From assembly GCA_964505725.1 (NCBI GenBank), contig CAZDJK010000048.1, positions 1 through 64,000 on the forward strand: a stretch of 64,000 nt of DNA. The letters run 5' to 3'. Source of the stretch: CAVRJC01 sp964505725. GTDB lineage: Bacteria; Actinomycetota; Acidimicrobiia; IMCC26256; DASPTH01. The first letter of the stretch is position 1; every line of letters begins with the position of its first letter. Under the pieces are notes generated by a model. That model was given only the letters and a program-made list of their open reading frames with translations. It searched no databases and was not told where the DNA came from. Shown here piece after piece: positions 17,001 to 24,407 of this stretch. The position numbers and the translations under genes were made by a program.

Positions 17001-18779
17001 GAGGCCGTCGGGCCCGTCGGCCGCGGGGAAGGTCGCGTCGAGGCGGACGGCGCGGAACACGGCGTCGGCGTCGAGCATGTGGTCCACCGCACCGGGGTAC
17101 AGGAAGAAGGTCGGGAGCTCGAGCAGGCGGGCGGCGTCCGCCGACTCGGTGAGCAGCGGCACCCGCGGCCCGAGGCAGGTCCGCAGCGACATGACGAGCC
17201 GTTCGCGGAGGTGGTCGATCGGCGGGTTCGTGACCTGCGCGAAGCGCTGCTTGAGGAAGTTGAAGACCGGGCGCGCGCGCGTGGCGACGGCCGCGAACGG
17301 CGTGTCGTCACCCATCGAGAACGTCGGCTCCTTGCCGTCGGTCGCCATCGGCTTGAGCACGAGCGCCACCTCTTCGCGCGTCATGCCGAACGCGACCTCG
17401 ATGCGGCGGAGGTCGTCGGGCGGCGAGACGATCGCGGTGCCCGCGACCCTGGGCACCAGGCCGTCGGCCGCCCACCGCCCGTACGGGCGACGGCGCGCGA
17501 GGGCGCGCTTCACCGTGGCGTCGTGCTGCACGACGACCGGCGCGCCGGGCTCGACGCACAGCATCTGCCCGGGTCCGAGCCGCCCGCGGCGCACGGTGCC
17601 CCGGCCCGACACCGGCACCGCACCCGCCTCCGACGCGCACACCACGAGCCCGTCGTCGGTGGTCTGCCAGCGCAAGGGGCGCAGCCCGTTGCGGTCGAGC
17701 GCGGCGCCCACCCGGGTGCCGTCGGTGAACACGAGACCCGCGGGACCGTCCCACGGATCGGTCAGGCACGCGTGGTAGCGGTAGAAGTCGCGCACGTCAC
17801 CGGGACGGTCGCGCTGGCCCTCCCATGCCTCGGGCACGAGCATCGCGACGACGTGGCGGATGTCGCGACCGCCACGCACGAGGAGCTCCACGGTGCCGTC
17901 GAGCTTCCCCGAATCGGAGTCGGCGGGGTCGTACAACGGGCGGAAGAGATCCTCGGACCCGAGCCCGACCTCCTCGGTGCCGAGCTTCGCACGCGCCCCC
18001 ATGCGGTTGACATTGCCGTAGAGGGTGTTGATCTCGCCGTTGTGGCATAGGTGCCGGTACGGCTGCGCGCGCTCCCAGGCCGGCGACGTGTTGGTCGAGA
18101 AGCGGCTGTGGAACACCGCGTGCTGGGCCTCGAAGTCGCTCGCGGCGAGGTCGGGGTAGAACGCCGGCAGCCGGTCGCTGGTGACGAGGGCCTTGTAGGT
18201 GACGGTGGCGAACGACCAGCTCGCGAAGTAGTGGCGGACACCCTCGGCGCGGCACCGCGCCTCGGCCCGCCGGCGCGCCCGGTAGGCGCGGTCCTCGGCA
18301 TCGGTGGGGTCGGTGCCGTCGGGTCGGATCAGCACCGCCTGGACGATCGCAGGCAGCTCGTGCCGCGCCGCCGCGCCGATCTGCGACTCGTCGACCGGGA
18401 CGTCCCGCCAGCCCGCCAGCGGGAGCCCCTCTGCGGCGCACGCCTCCTCGACCGCGTCGCGTGCCGTGGACCGGGCCGCGTCGTCGAGATCGAGGAACGC
18501 GGTCACCACGCCGATCCGCTCGGGCGCCACGTCGGGCGCAACCCCGAGGTGCTCGCGGGCGACCCGGGTGAAGAAACGGCGCGGCAGCGGCACCAGCAGC
18601 CCGGCGCCGTCGCCGGAGACGCCGTCGGCGGCGACCGCGCCCCGGTGCCGGACGCACGCCAGCCCGTGCAGCGCGAGGTCGACGATCTCGCGCGTGGGCT
18701 CGGCGCCGGTGCGGGCGACGAAGCCGATGCCGCAGGCGTCGCGCTCGGCGCGGCCCCGCGATCCAAGATGGTCGGGCAC
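14079..18779 (-). CDS. gltB: Glutamate synthase large subunit (GOGAT)
   Basis: About 1566 residues, the normal length. It transfers the glutamine amide to 2-oxoglutarate, giving two glutamates. The class II amidotransferase cysteine is in RDACGIGFVAR close to the N-terminus and is exposed by cleavage of a short propeptide. The FMN/synthase domain carries MSHGSLSAEAHETLAIAMN and GEGGEDPARF, and the 3Fe-4S cysteines are in CIMVRACHRDTC (C-x5-C-x4-C). The C-terminal GXGXG beta-helix is intact. GTG at 18779 has a GAGGAAG site and leaves a 15-residue propeptide; an in-frame ATG at 18923 is the alternative. No gltD is adjacent. Confidence 0.93.
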   Translation of the reverse strand: MPDHLGSRGRAERDACGIGFVARTGAEPTREIVDLALHGLACVRHRGAVAADGVSGDGAGLLVPLPRRFFTRVAREHLGVAPDVAPERIGVVTAFLDLDDAARSTARDAVEEACAAEGLPLAGWRDVPVDESQIGAAARHELPAIVQAVLIRPDGTDPTDAEDRAYRARRRAEARCRAEGVRHYFASWSFATVTYKALVTSDRLPAFYPDLAASDFEAQHAVFHSRFSTNTSPAWERAQPYRHLCHNGEINTLYGNVNRMGARAKLGTEEVGLGSEDLFRPLYDPADSDSGKLDGTVELLVRGGRDIRHVVAMLVPEAWEGQRDRPGDVRDFYRYHACLTDPWDGPAGLVFTDGTRVGAALDRNGLRPLRWQTTDDGLVVCASEAGAVPVSGRGTVRRGRLGPGQMLCVEPGAPVVVQHDATVKRALARRRPYGRWAADGLVPRVAGTAIVSPPDDLRRIEVAFGMTREEVALVLKPMATDGKEPTFSMGDDTPFAAVATRARPVFNFLKQRFAQVTNPPIDHLRERLVMSLRTCLGPRVPLLTESADAARLLELPTFFLYPGAVDHMLDADAVFRAVRLDATFPAADGPDGLARGLRGLADSAAAAVADGAAILVVSDAGIDDDRVAIPSLLATGAVHHRLVADHRRQDVSIVVDSGDARDTHAVACLLGYGAEAVCPRLALQSVAAMADRDELGEEISSAAQAKLQAAIEDGVLKILSKMGISTLDGYRGAQIFEAVGLGPEVVDACLRGTDSRVGGVGFAVLGADALARHGAAFGVDRPRLDEPGFIRFRKRGGEYHGNNPDVIAALHASLGLVVDAEDEEADDGDVLARSRARKAGARERAERTKFDDVPLAPVAEHGRVIFLDARDAGEPLPPADPADKLAAHLLQRAVTDRRTELYEQFSKLVGSRPVNELHDLLELVPSGPPVALEEVEPVERITARFSTGAMSHGSLSAEAHETLAIAMNMVGGKSNCGEGGEDPARFRTRGTARDRNSRIKQIASGRFGVTPEYCVFADELNIKIAQGSKPGEGGQLPGHKVSGEIARLRHTQPGVGLISPPPHHDIYSIEDLAQLIYDLKQVNPVVDVSVKLVAESGVGTIAAGVVKALADVVQISGSNGGTGASPLSSIKNAGLPWELGVAETHQELVANRLRDRVRVRTDGGFKTGRDVVVAALLGADEYSFGTAAMLAEGCIMVRACHRDTCPTGIATQRPNLRAKFAGTPESVATYMVFIGEEVRQILASLGLRSLDEAIGRVELLRQRRTGDPRADAIDLSPLLEPPADPGATRHYVAGSPIQRPRSALDARLLDDAFGALLEGSEMELDYEIGNADRTVGASLGGAVGLEFGSRLPPGRVTARFTGSAGQSFGAFLADGVELELVGEANDYLGKGMGGGRVVVRAPADDAGSPVLAGNTVLYGATGGQLFVAGRVGERFCVRNSGADAVVEGTGDHACEYMTGGRVVILGEFGYNLGAGMTGGSVYVRDPEGSLAIRLNRQLVEAARVREEHERELRNLIVTHAELTGSTVARELLERWDEVGSTFWRVAPLGEVARIERVNEATLGAAR

Positions 18780-18970
18780 GAGATCTTCCTCGGCTCGGGC
18801 CGGAGCGGGCGGTGGCGCCGAGAAGGCAGGGTCGATCGATCGTCGCTGCCGTTCGGTTGACCAACCGACCGGTCCGGCGGGTCCGGTGGGTTGCGGCGAC
18901 GACGCTGTCGCGGGAACGCTCATGATAGTGGCGCGCCGGAGCGCCCGAACGAACTCCCGGACCGGTGTCG

Positions 18971-18976
18971 TACCCT
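18971..18976 (+). promoter_or_regulatory. -10 hexamer, leaderless promoter of purK
   Basis: TACCCT ends 7 nt before the GTG start of purK, with no ribosome-binding site. Confidence 0.5.
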
Positions 18977-18983
18977 CTGCGCC

Positions 18984-20108
18984 GTGCCCGACCCGCCGCC
19001 TCGCGCGCCCACGGTCGCGGTGCTGGGCGGCGGCCAGCTCGGCCGCATGCTGGCGACCGCGGGCATCCCGATGGGCGTGCGCTTCCGCTTCCTCGACCCG
19101 TCGCCCGACGCACCGGCGGGCGCCGTGGGCGCGCTCGTCGTCGGCGCGCTCGGCGACGAGCGCGCGCTCGACGAGGTGAGCGAGGGCGCCGACGTGGTGA
19201 CCTACGAATGGGAGGGCGTGCCCGCGGACGCCGTCCGTCACCTCGCGCGGCGCACCGCGGTGCGGCCGGGTGCGCGCCCGCTCGAGGTCGCGCAGGACCG
19301 GATCGCGGAGAAGACGACCTGCCGGGAGCTGGGCATCCCCACGCCGGCGTTCGCGGGGGTCGCGGTCGGCGCCGATCCCGCCGGCGCGGTCGCGGCCGTC
19401 GGCGGGTACCCCGCAGTGGTGAAGACCTGTCGCGGCGGCTACGACGGCAAAGGACAACGCGTCGTCCGCGAGCTGCGCGACCTCGACGGCATCCGCGACG
19501 CGCTTGGTGCGGTACCCCTGATCGTGGAGCGCTGGGTACCGTTCGAGCGCGAGGTGTCGATCCTCGCGGTGCGCGCGCTCTCCGGCGAGGTGGCCTGCTG
19601 GCCCCTCGTCGAGAACCGGCACGACGGGGGCATCCTCCGCGTCAGCCGCGCGCCGGCGCCCGGGACGTCACCCGGCGTGCAGGCGCGCGCGACCGCGATC
19701 GCCGAGCAGCTCGTCACCGAGCTCGACCACGTCGGCGTGCTCGCGGTCGAGATGTTCGAGACCGACGGGGACCTGCTCGTCAACGAGCTGGCCCCGCGCG
19801 TCCACAACTCCGGGCACTGGACCATCGAGGGTGCCGAGACCAGCCAGTTCGAGAACCACGTGCGCGCGGTCCTGGGGCTCCCGCTCGGGGCGACCGCGGC
19901 GCGCGGCGCGAGCGTCATGTACAACTTCGTCGGGGAGCTCCCCGCGCGCGACGCGGTGCTGTCGGTGCCCGGCGCGCACTTCCACGACTATGAGAAGGCG
20001 CCGCGTCCCGGACGCAAGGTGGGGCACGTGACCCTCACCGCACCCGACCCCGAGGAGCTGGGACGACGCGAGGCCCGGCTGCAGAGGCTGCTGGGTCCGC
20101 GCGCGTAG
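18984..20108 (+). CDS. purK: N5-carboxyaminoimidazole ribonucleotide synthase
   Basis: A 374-residue ATP-grasp enzyme of purine synthesis that converts AIR, bicarbonate and ATP to N5-CAIR. VAVLGGGQLGRML opens the Rossmann-like N-domain, KTCRGGYDGKGQ is the ATP-grasp loop near residue 150, and NELAPRVHNSGHWTIEG near residue 270 is the family signature. The partner mutase gene purE is not next to it. GTG start chosen from the hexamer just upstream. It is divergent from gltB and followed 12 nt later by a response regulator gene. Confidence 0.95.
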   Translation: MPDPPPRAPTVAVLGGGQLGRMLATAGIPMGVRFRFLDPSPDAPAGAVGALVVGALGDERALDEVSEGADVVTYEWEGVPADAVRHLARRTAVRPGARPLEVAQDRIAEKTTCRELGIPTPAFAGVAVGADPAGAVAAVGGYPAVVKTCRGGYDGKGQRVVRELRDLDGIRDALGAVPLIVERWVPFEREVSILAVRALSGEVACWPLVENRHDGGILRVSRAPAPGTSPGVQARATAIAEQLVTELDHVGVLAVEMFETDGDLLVNELAPRVHNSGHWTIEGAETSQFENHVRAVLGLPLGATAARGASVMYNFVGELPARDAVLSVPGAHFHDYEKAPRPGRKVGHVTLTAPDPEELGRREARLQRLLGPRA

Positions 20109-20120
20109 CCTGCGGGCACC

Positions 20121-20783
20121 ATGACCATCCGGGTGATCGTCGCCGAGGACAACTACCTGGTGCGCGAGGCGGTGACCCGGCTGCTCGAGACCGAGCCCGA
20201 CATCGAGGTGGCGGGTGTGTGCGGGGACTACGACGGTCTCATCGCGTCGGTCGGCGAGCTCACTCCCGACGTGGTCCTCACCGACATCCGCATGCCGCCG
20301 ACCGGCACCGACGAGGGCGTGCGCGCCGCGGCCGAGCTGCGGGAGTCGCACCCGACGCTCGGCGTCGTGGTGCTGAGCCAGTACGTCGACCCCACCTACG
20401 CGCTCGAGCTCCTCGACGCCGGCTCGGAGCGGCGTGCCTACCTGCTGAAGGAGCGGGTGTCCGACGTCGACCAGCTCGCCCGCGCCGTGCGCGAGGTGGC
20501 GGCCGGCGGGTCGGTCATCGACCCCAAGGTGGTCGAGGTGCTGGTCGAGGCGCGCGCCCGGAAGGCCGACTCGCCGCTCGACCGCCTCACGCCGCGCGAG
20601 CACGAGGTGCTGGCCGAGATGGCTCAGGGGCGCAACAACGCCGCGGTCGCGGCCGCGCTCGGCCTCTCCGAGCGCGCGGTGGAGAAGCACATCAACTCGG
20701 TGTTCTCGAAGCTCGGGCTGTCCGAGGAGCCCGACGTCCACCGCCGGGTGAAGGCGGTGCTGCTCTACCTCTCCGACCAGTAG
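20121..20783 (+). CDS. NarL/LuxR-type response regulator
   Basis: A 220-residue two-domain regulator. The receiver has the acidic pair in IVAEDN, the phosphoacceptor Asp in VLTDIRMPP (about residue 56), the switch Ser in VVLSQY and the Lys in YLLKERV. The LuxR-type HTH follows at about 152-215 (LTPREHEVLAEMAQG, LSERAVEKHINSVF). It binds DNA when phosphorylated; its kinase is probably the large histidine kinase encoded just beyond. The receiver is strikingly like that of the cyclase fusion at 24404-25741 (shared LARAVREVA and GGSVIDPK blocks). TAGCCT precedes the ATG by 9 nt. Confidence 0.92.
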   Translation: MTIRVIVAEDNYLVREAVTRLLETEPDIEVAGVCGDYDGLIASVGELTPDVVLTDIRMPPTGTDEGVRAAAELRESHPTLGVVVLSQYVDPTYALELLDAGSERRAYLLKERVSDVDQLARAVREVAAGGSVIDPKVVEVLVEARARKADSPLDRLTPREHEVLAEMAQGRNNAAVAAALGLSERAVEKHINSVFSKLGLSEEPDVHRRVKAVLLYLSDQ

Positions 20784-20896
20784 GCCACTCCGACCGGCAG
20801 GGCCCGCGGCGCGCACGGGCGCCAGGGAGGCTGGCATCACCGTGAAGGGGTGCGGGCACCCTGGGTGACGCGCTTCGCACCGGCCAGAATGGCGCC

Positions 20897-21277
20897 GTGG
20901 GCGAGGTCAAAGTGCTCATCGTCGACGACCAGGCACCGTTCCGGCGCGCCGCGCACGCGGTCATCGCGGCGACTCCGGGGTTCGAGGTCGCAGGCGAGGC
21001 GGAGAGCGGCGAGGAAGCGGTGGATCTCGCCGACGCGCTCGACCCCGGCCTCGTGCTCATGGACATCAACCTGCCGGGGATCAACGGGATCGAGGCGACG
21101 CGCCGCATCGTCGCCGCGCACCCGGGCACCGTCGTGATGCTGCTGTCGACGTACCAGGCGGTCGACCTCCCTGCCGACGCCGAGTCCTGCGGCGCGGCGG
21201 CCTACATCCACAAGGAGCAGTTCGGCCCCAAGGTGGTCCGCGAGGTGTGGGAACAGCGCGACGGCAGCGCGGCCTGA
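20897..21277 (+). CDS. Single-domain response regulator (receiver only)
   Basis: A 126-residue CheY-like receiver. Conserved residues are present: VLIVDDQ (Asp pair), VLMDINLPGING (phosphoacceptor Asp near 58), MLLST (Ser/Thr switch) and YIHKEQF (Lys). It has no output domain, so it probably acts as a phosphate shuttle or by protein contact. It is convergent with the sensor kinase gene (20 nt between stops), its likely partner. GTG start at 20897 with CAGAAT 6 nt upstream. Confidence 0.9.
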   Translation: MGEVKVLIVDDQAPFRRAAHAVIAATPGFEVAGEAESGEEAVDLADALDPGLVLMDINLPGINGIEATRRIVAAHPGTVVMLLSTYQAVDLPADAESCGAAAYIHKEQFGPKVVREVWEQRDGSAA

Positions 21278-21297
21278 CGCCGCGCGGCGTCGCCGCC

Positions 21298-23460
21298 CTA
21301 CGCCTCGGCGAGCGGGATCCGCCCCGAAACCCTCACGCCGTTCCCCGGTGACGACTCGACCTCGATGCTCCCCCCGATCGCGCCCACGCGGTCGCTCATG
21401 TTCACGAACCCGTGGCCGAGGTGCGCACCCGTCGTCACGTCGAACCCGGCACCGTCGTCGGCCACCTCGAAGAGCAGCGTGCCCGGCTCCTCGCGGACCG
21501 TCACCACCGCCTGCGCGCCCTGACCCGCGTGCTTCGCCGCGTTCTGGAGCGCCTCGAGGCAGCAGAAGTACACCGCGGCCTCGATCTGCTGCGGGTAGCG
21601 GCCGATGCCCTCGGCGTGGACGTCGGTCGGCAACGCGGCGCGCCCGGCGGCCGCGCTCAGCGCCTCCGGCAGGCCGCGGTCCATCAGCAGCGGCGGGTAG
21701 ATGCCGTGCGCGAGGTTGCGAAGCTCCTGCACCGCGTCCTGGAGATCGCCGCCGATCTGCTCCAGCATCGCCTTGGCCGCCTCGGGGTCGGTGTCGGCGA
21801 TCTGGCGCGCGAGGTTGACGTTGACCGCGAGCGCGACGAGGTGCTGCTGCGCACCGTCGTGCAGGTCGCGTTCGATGCGCCGGCGCTGCGCGTCGCCCGC
21901 CTCCACGATGCGCGAACGAGACGCACGCAGCTCGTCGGCCTGCCGGCGGACCTCGTCGAGCGACTCCTGCAGCGCGGAGTCGAGCTTCACGTTGTGGAGC
22001 GCGAGGCCGACCTGGCGGGCCAGCTCGGTGAGGGCCTGCTCGTCGGGCTCGGCGAACTGGAGCGCGCCCTCGGGACGGCGCACCACGATCATCCCGAGCA
22101 GCTCCCCGGAGTTGGTGATCGGCGCCACCCGGATGACCTCCTCGTCGTCGCCGAGCACGGCCGGCAGCCAGATGCGCGCCCACGCCGCCCCCGACACGCC
22201 CGCGCGCGCGATCACCGACTCCTCCTCGGTGCCGATCGGGAGGCGCGCCGGTCCGCGCTCGGGCACCGAGACCGCGCGCTCGAGGCCCCCGGTGCCGCGC
22301 GTCCACACCTCCGCGACCTCGAGCGACATCGTCTTGTTCAGCGACTCCGCGAGCTGGAGGAGCAGCTCGTCCAGGGGCAAGGCGCGGGTCAGGCGGCTCC
22401 CGAACGTGCGGAGAACCTCGTCCGGCGCGTGCCGCTCGCCGTACACGCGGCGGGTGGCGAGGCCGGTGAGCCGCTCCCGGACCGGCAGCCACAGCAGAGC
22501 GGCGACGGCCGCGGCGAGCATCGACAGGCCGAGGATGGTCTGCTCCTCACCGGTGGGCGAGTGACCGAGGCCGAGCACGACGACGAGGTAGCAGCCGGCG
22601 ACCATCGCCGCGAGCCCGGCCAGCGTGATCGTGTGCACGAGGAGCCGATCGACGCGCACCGCGATCCGCTCCGACGAGCCCATCGCGAGCGCGAACGGGA
22701 GCAACGCGGTGGTTGCCACGGCGACGCCGCGCACCCCGTTCGGCCACGACACGAGGGCGTTGAGCACGAGTGCGACCAGTGACACGACCGCGGCGACCAC
22801 GACCGCCCAGGCCACCCACTGGAGACGTGCCCGCTCGTGCGCGGTGCGCGCGCCGCGGCAGCGCGCCACGTACCCCACCGCGCCTGCGAACGCGGCGACG
22901 CTCGCGACCGCCACGACCGAGCCGAGCGGGACCGCCGGCCGCTCGTCGAGGAGGTAGGCGGCGAGACCGGCTGCGGCGAGGTAGCCGACGGCCGCGGTCA
23001 CCCGCCGCACCGTCGTGCCGAGCACGCCGTCCGGGAGCCCGAGCGCGAGGTGGAGGCCGACGCCCGGGAGCAACGCGACCGCGATCGCCCGGATCGCCGC
23101 GCCCCAGTCGCGAGCGCCGTCGGTCGCCGCCTGCCGGGCTGCGAGAGAGGCTCCGAACAGCGCCATCGCGCCGATCAACGCGACCAGCGCCATCAGCAGG
23201 GCAAGGAGCTCGCGCGGACGTTGCAACGAGACGAACACGGCGGCGAGCGCCCATACGCCGACGAGCGCCGCAGCCAGGTAGCGGCCGGGCGAGGTGGTGG
23301 CGGGCTCGGCGAGGAGCAGCGCCAGCGCCACGATCGCGCCCGTGACCACCGAGGACGCAACCGTGGTCGTCGCGCGCGATGACCACGGAGGGCGCTCACG
23401 AACTTCGTCGCGGATGCTCGCGAGCTCGAGCGGCTCCACGTGTTCGAGGCTGCTGACCAC
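21298..23460 (-). CDS. NarL-type sensor histidine kinase with ten membrane helices and a GAF domain
   Basis: A 720-residue membrane kinase. The first 370 residues contain about ten transmembrane helices in place of a classical periplasmic sensor. A GAF-like domain follows (about 385-535). A HisKA_3 dimerisation domain carries the phospho-histidine in RRIERDLHDGAQQHLVAL (about residue 575). The HATPase_c domain has the N box in EALQNAAKHA, a G box in VADDGAGFDV and GHGFVNMSDRVGAIGG. The GTG at 23460 has GGAG 6 nt upstream. It begins two bases after the permease remnant ends, so the transporter may once have been part of the same locus. Likely partners are the two response regulators. Confidence 0.92.
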   Translation of the reverse strand: MVSSLEHVEPLELASIRDEVRERPPWSSRATTTVASSVVTGAIVALALLLAEPATTSPGRYLAAALVGVWALAAVFVSLQRPRELLALLMALVALIGAMALFGASLAARQAATDGARDWGAAIRAIAVALLPGVGLHLALGLPDGVLGTTVRRVTAAVGYLAAAGLAAYLLDERPAVPLGSVVAVASVAAFAGAVGYVARCRGARTAHERARLQWVAWAVVVAAVVSLVALVLNALVSWPNGVRGVAVATTALLPFALAMGSSERIAVRVDRLLVHTITLAGLAAMVAGCYLVVVLGLGHSPTGEEQTILGLSMLAAAVAALLWLPVRERLTGLATRRVYGERHAPDEVLRTFGSRLTRALPLDELLLQLAESLNKTMSLEVAEVWTRGTGGLERAVSVPERGPARLPIGTEEESVIARAGVSGAAWARIWLPAVLGDDEEVIRVAPITNSGELLGMIVVRRPEGALQFAEPDEQALTELARQVGLALHNVKLDSALQESLDEVRRQADELRASRSRIVEAGDAQRRRIERDLHDGAQQHLVALAVNVNLARQIADTDPEAAKAMLEQIGGDLQDAVQELRNLAHGIYPPLLMDRGLPEALSAAAGRAALPTDVHAEGIGRYPQQIEAAVYFCCLEALQNAAKHAGQGAQAVVTVREEPGTLLFEVADDGAGFDVTTGAHLGHGFVNMSDRVGAIGGSIEVESSPGNGVRVSGRIPLAEA

Positions 23461-23462
23461 GG

Positions 23463-23663
23463 CTACTCCGATCGTAGAACCGTCGCCGGCCGCAGACGAG
23501 CGGCGATGCGCACGAGGCGCGCGTGGGCCGTGTCGGTCCGGCGCGCGCCGCCCGCGGCCGCGAGCACCACTCCGCCCGCGAAGCCGACGAGCAGCGCCAG
23601 CGCGAGCGTCGCGCGCCATCGCGCCCGCAGCTCGGCTCGGAACCGGCACCGGACAGCTGCCAA
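23463..23663 (-). pseudogene. Truncated FtsX-type ABC permease, N-terminal stub
   Basis: A 66-residue ORF (TTG start, 15 nt after the ABC ATPase stop). FRAELRARWRATLALALL, then GFAGGVVLAAAGGARRTDTA is the first transmembrane segment of FtsX/MacB-like permeases of actinobacteria, where it opens a protein of roughly 800 residues. After about 50 residues the reading continues for a few residues and stops, two bases before the kinase start; none of the extracytoplasmic or later membrane domains remains. This looks like an internal deletion that joined the permease start to the kinase region. Confidence 0.6.
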
Positions 23664-23678
23664 CGGGACCCTGCGCCG

Positions 23679-24407
23679 CTAGGAGAAGGTCCGGAGCACG
23701 GTCTCGGCCGCGGCTTCGTCGGCCGCGCTCTCGATGCGACCGTCGCGCATGCGCACGATCCGGTCGGCGGCGGCGGCGACGGCGTCGTCGTGCGTCACCA
23801 TGAGGATGGTCTGCCCGCCGGCGTGCAGGCGGCGGAAGAGCTCGAGCACCTCGTGGCCGCCCTCGGAGTCGAGCGCACCGGTGGGCTCGTCGGCGAGGAG
23901 CAGGGTGGGCTCGTTGGCGAGCGCCCGCGCGATCGCGAGGCGTTGGCGCTGCCCGCCGGACAGGACACCCGGCGCATCCTTGGCCTTGTCGGCCAGGCCG
24001 AGGAGGTCGAGGAGGTCCCGCGCGTGCGTCTCGGCCCGCTTGCGCGGCGCGCCCGCGATGACCGCGGGCAGCGTGACGTTCTCCAGCACGCTCATCCCCT
24101 CGAGCAGGTTGAAGAACTGGAAGACGATCCCGATGTGGCGGCGCCGCATGATCGCGAGCTCGTCCTCCGACTTGCCGACGAGCGACTGGCCTGCAAGCAC
24201 GATGTCGCCGTCGGTCGGGGTGTCGAGCCCGGCGACCATGTTCAGCATCGTCGACTTACCACACCCGGACGGCCCCATCACCGCGACGAATTCGCCGTTG
24301 ATCATCGTGAAGTCGACGCCCCGCAACGCGCGCACGGGCGCACCCTCGGACTCGAACGTCTTCCGGAGGCCGTGCGTCTCGACCACCAGGCCTTCACTCG
24401 CAGTCAT
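23679..24407 (-). CDS. ABC transporter ATP-binding protein (MacB/LolD type)
   Basis: A 242-residue ATPase. Walker A GPSGCGKSTM near residue 46, Q-loop VFQFFNLLEGM, signature LSGGQRQRLAIARAL near 147, Walker B LLLADEPTGALD, and H-loop VTHDD. The pattern fits ATPases that work with FtsX-like permeases to move lipids, peptides or drugs, or to sense them. Its own permease gene (next downstream) is only a stub, so it may be orphaned or work with a permease elsewhere. Its ATG overlaps the cyclase stop by ATGA, so the two are translationally coupled. Confidence 0.93.
   Translation of the reverse strand: MTASEGLVVETHGLRKTFESEGAPVRALRGVDFTMINGEFVAVMGPSGCGKSTMLNMVAGLDTPTDGDIVLAGQSLVGKSEDELAIMRRRHIGIVFQFFNLLEGMSVLENVTLPAVIAGAPRKRAETHARDLLDLLGLADKAKDAPGVLSGGQRQRLAIARALANEPTLLLADEPTGALDSEGGHEVLELFRRLHAGGQTILMVTHDDAVAAAADRIVRMRDGRIESAADEAAAETVLRTFS

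Noticed and set aside
18780..19622. Upstream extension of gltB
   Set aside because: Beyond 18923 it runs through the divergent purK gene. Residues between 18780 and 18923 are low complexity and would give a 63-residue propeptide.
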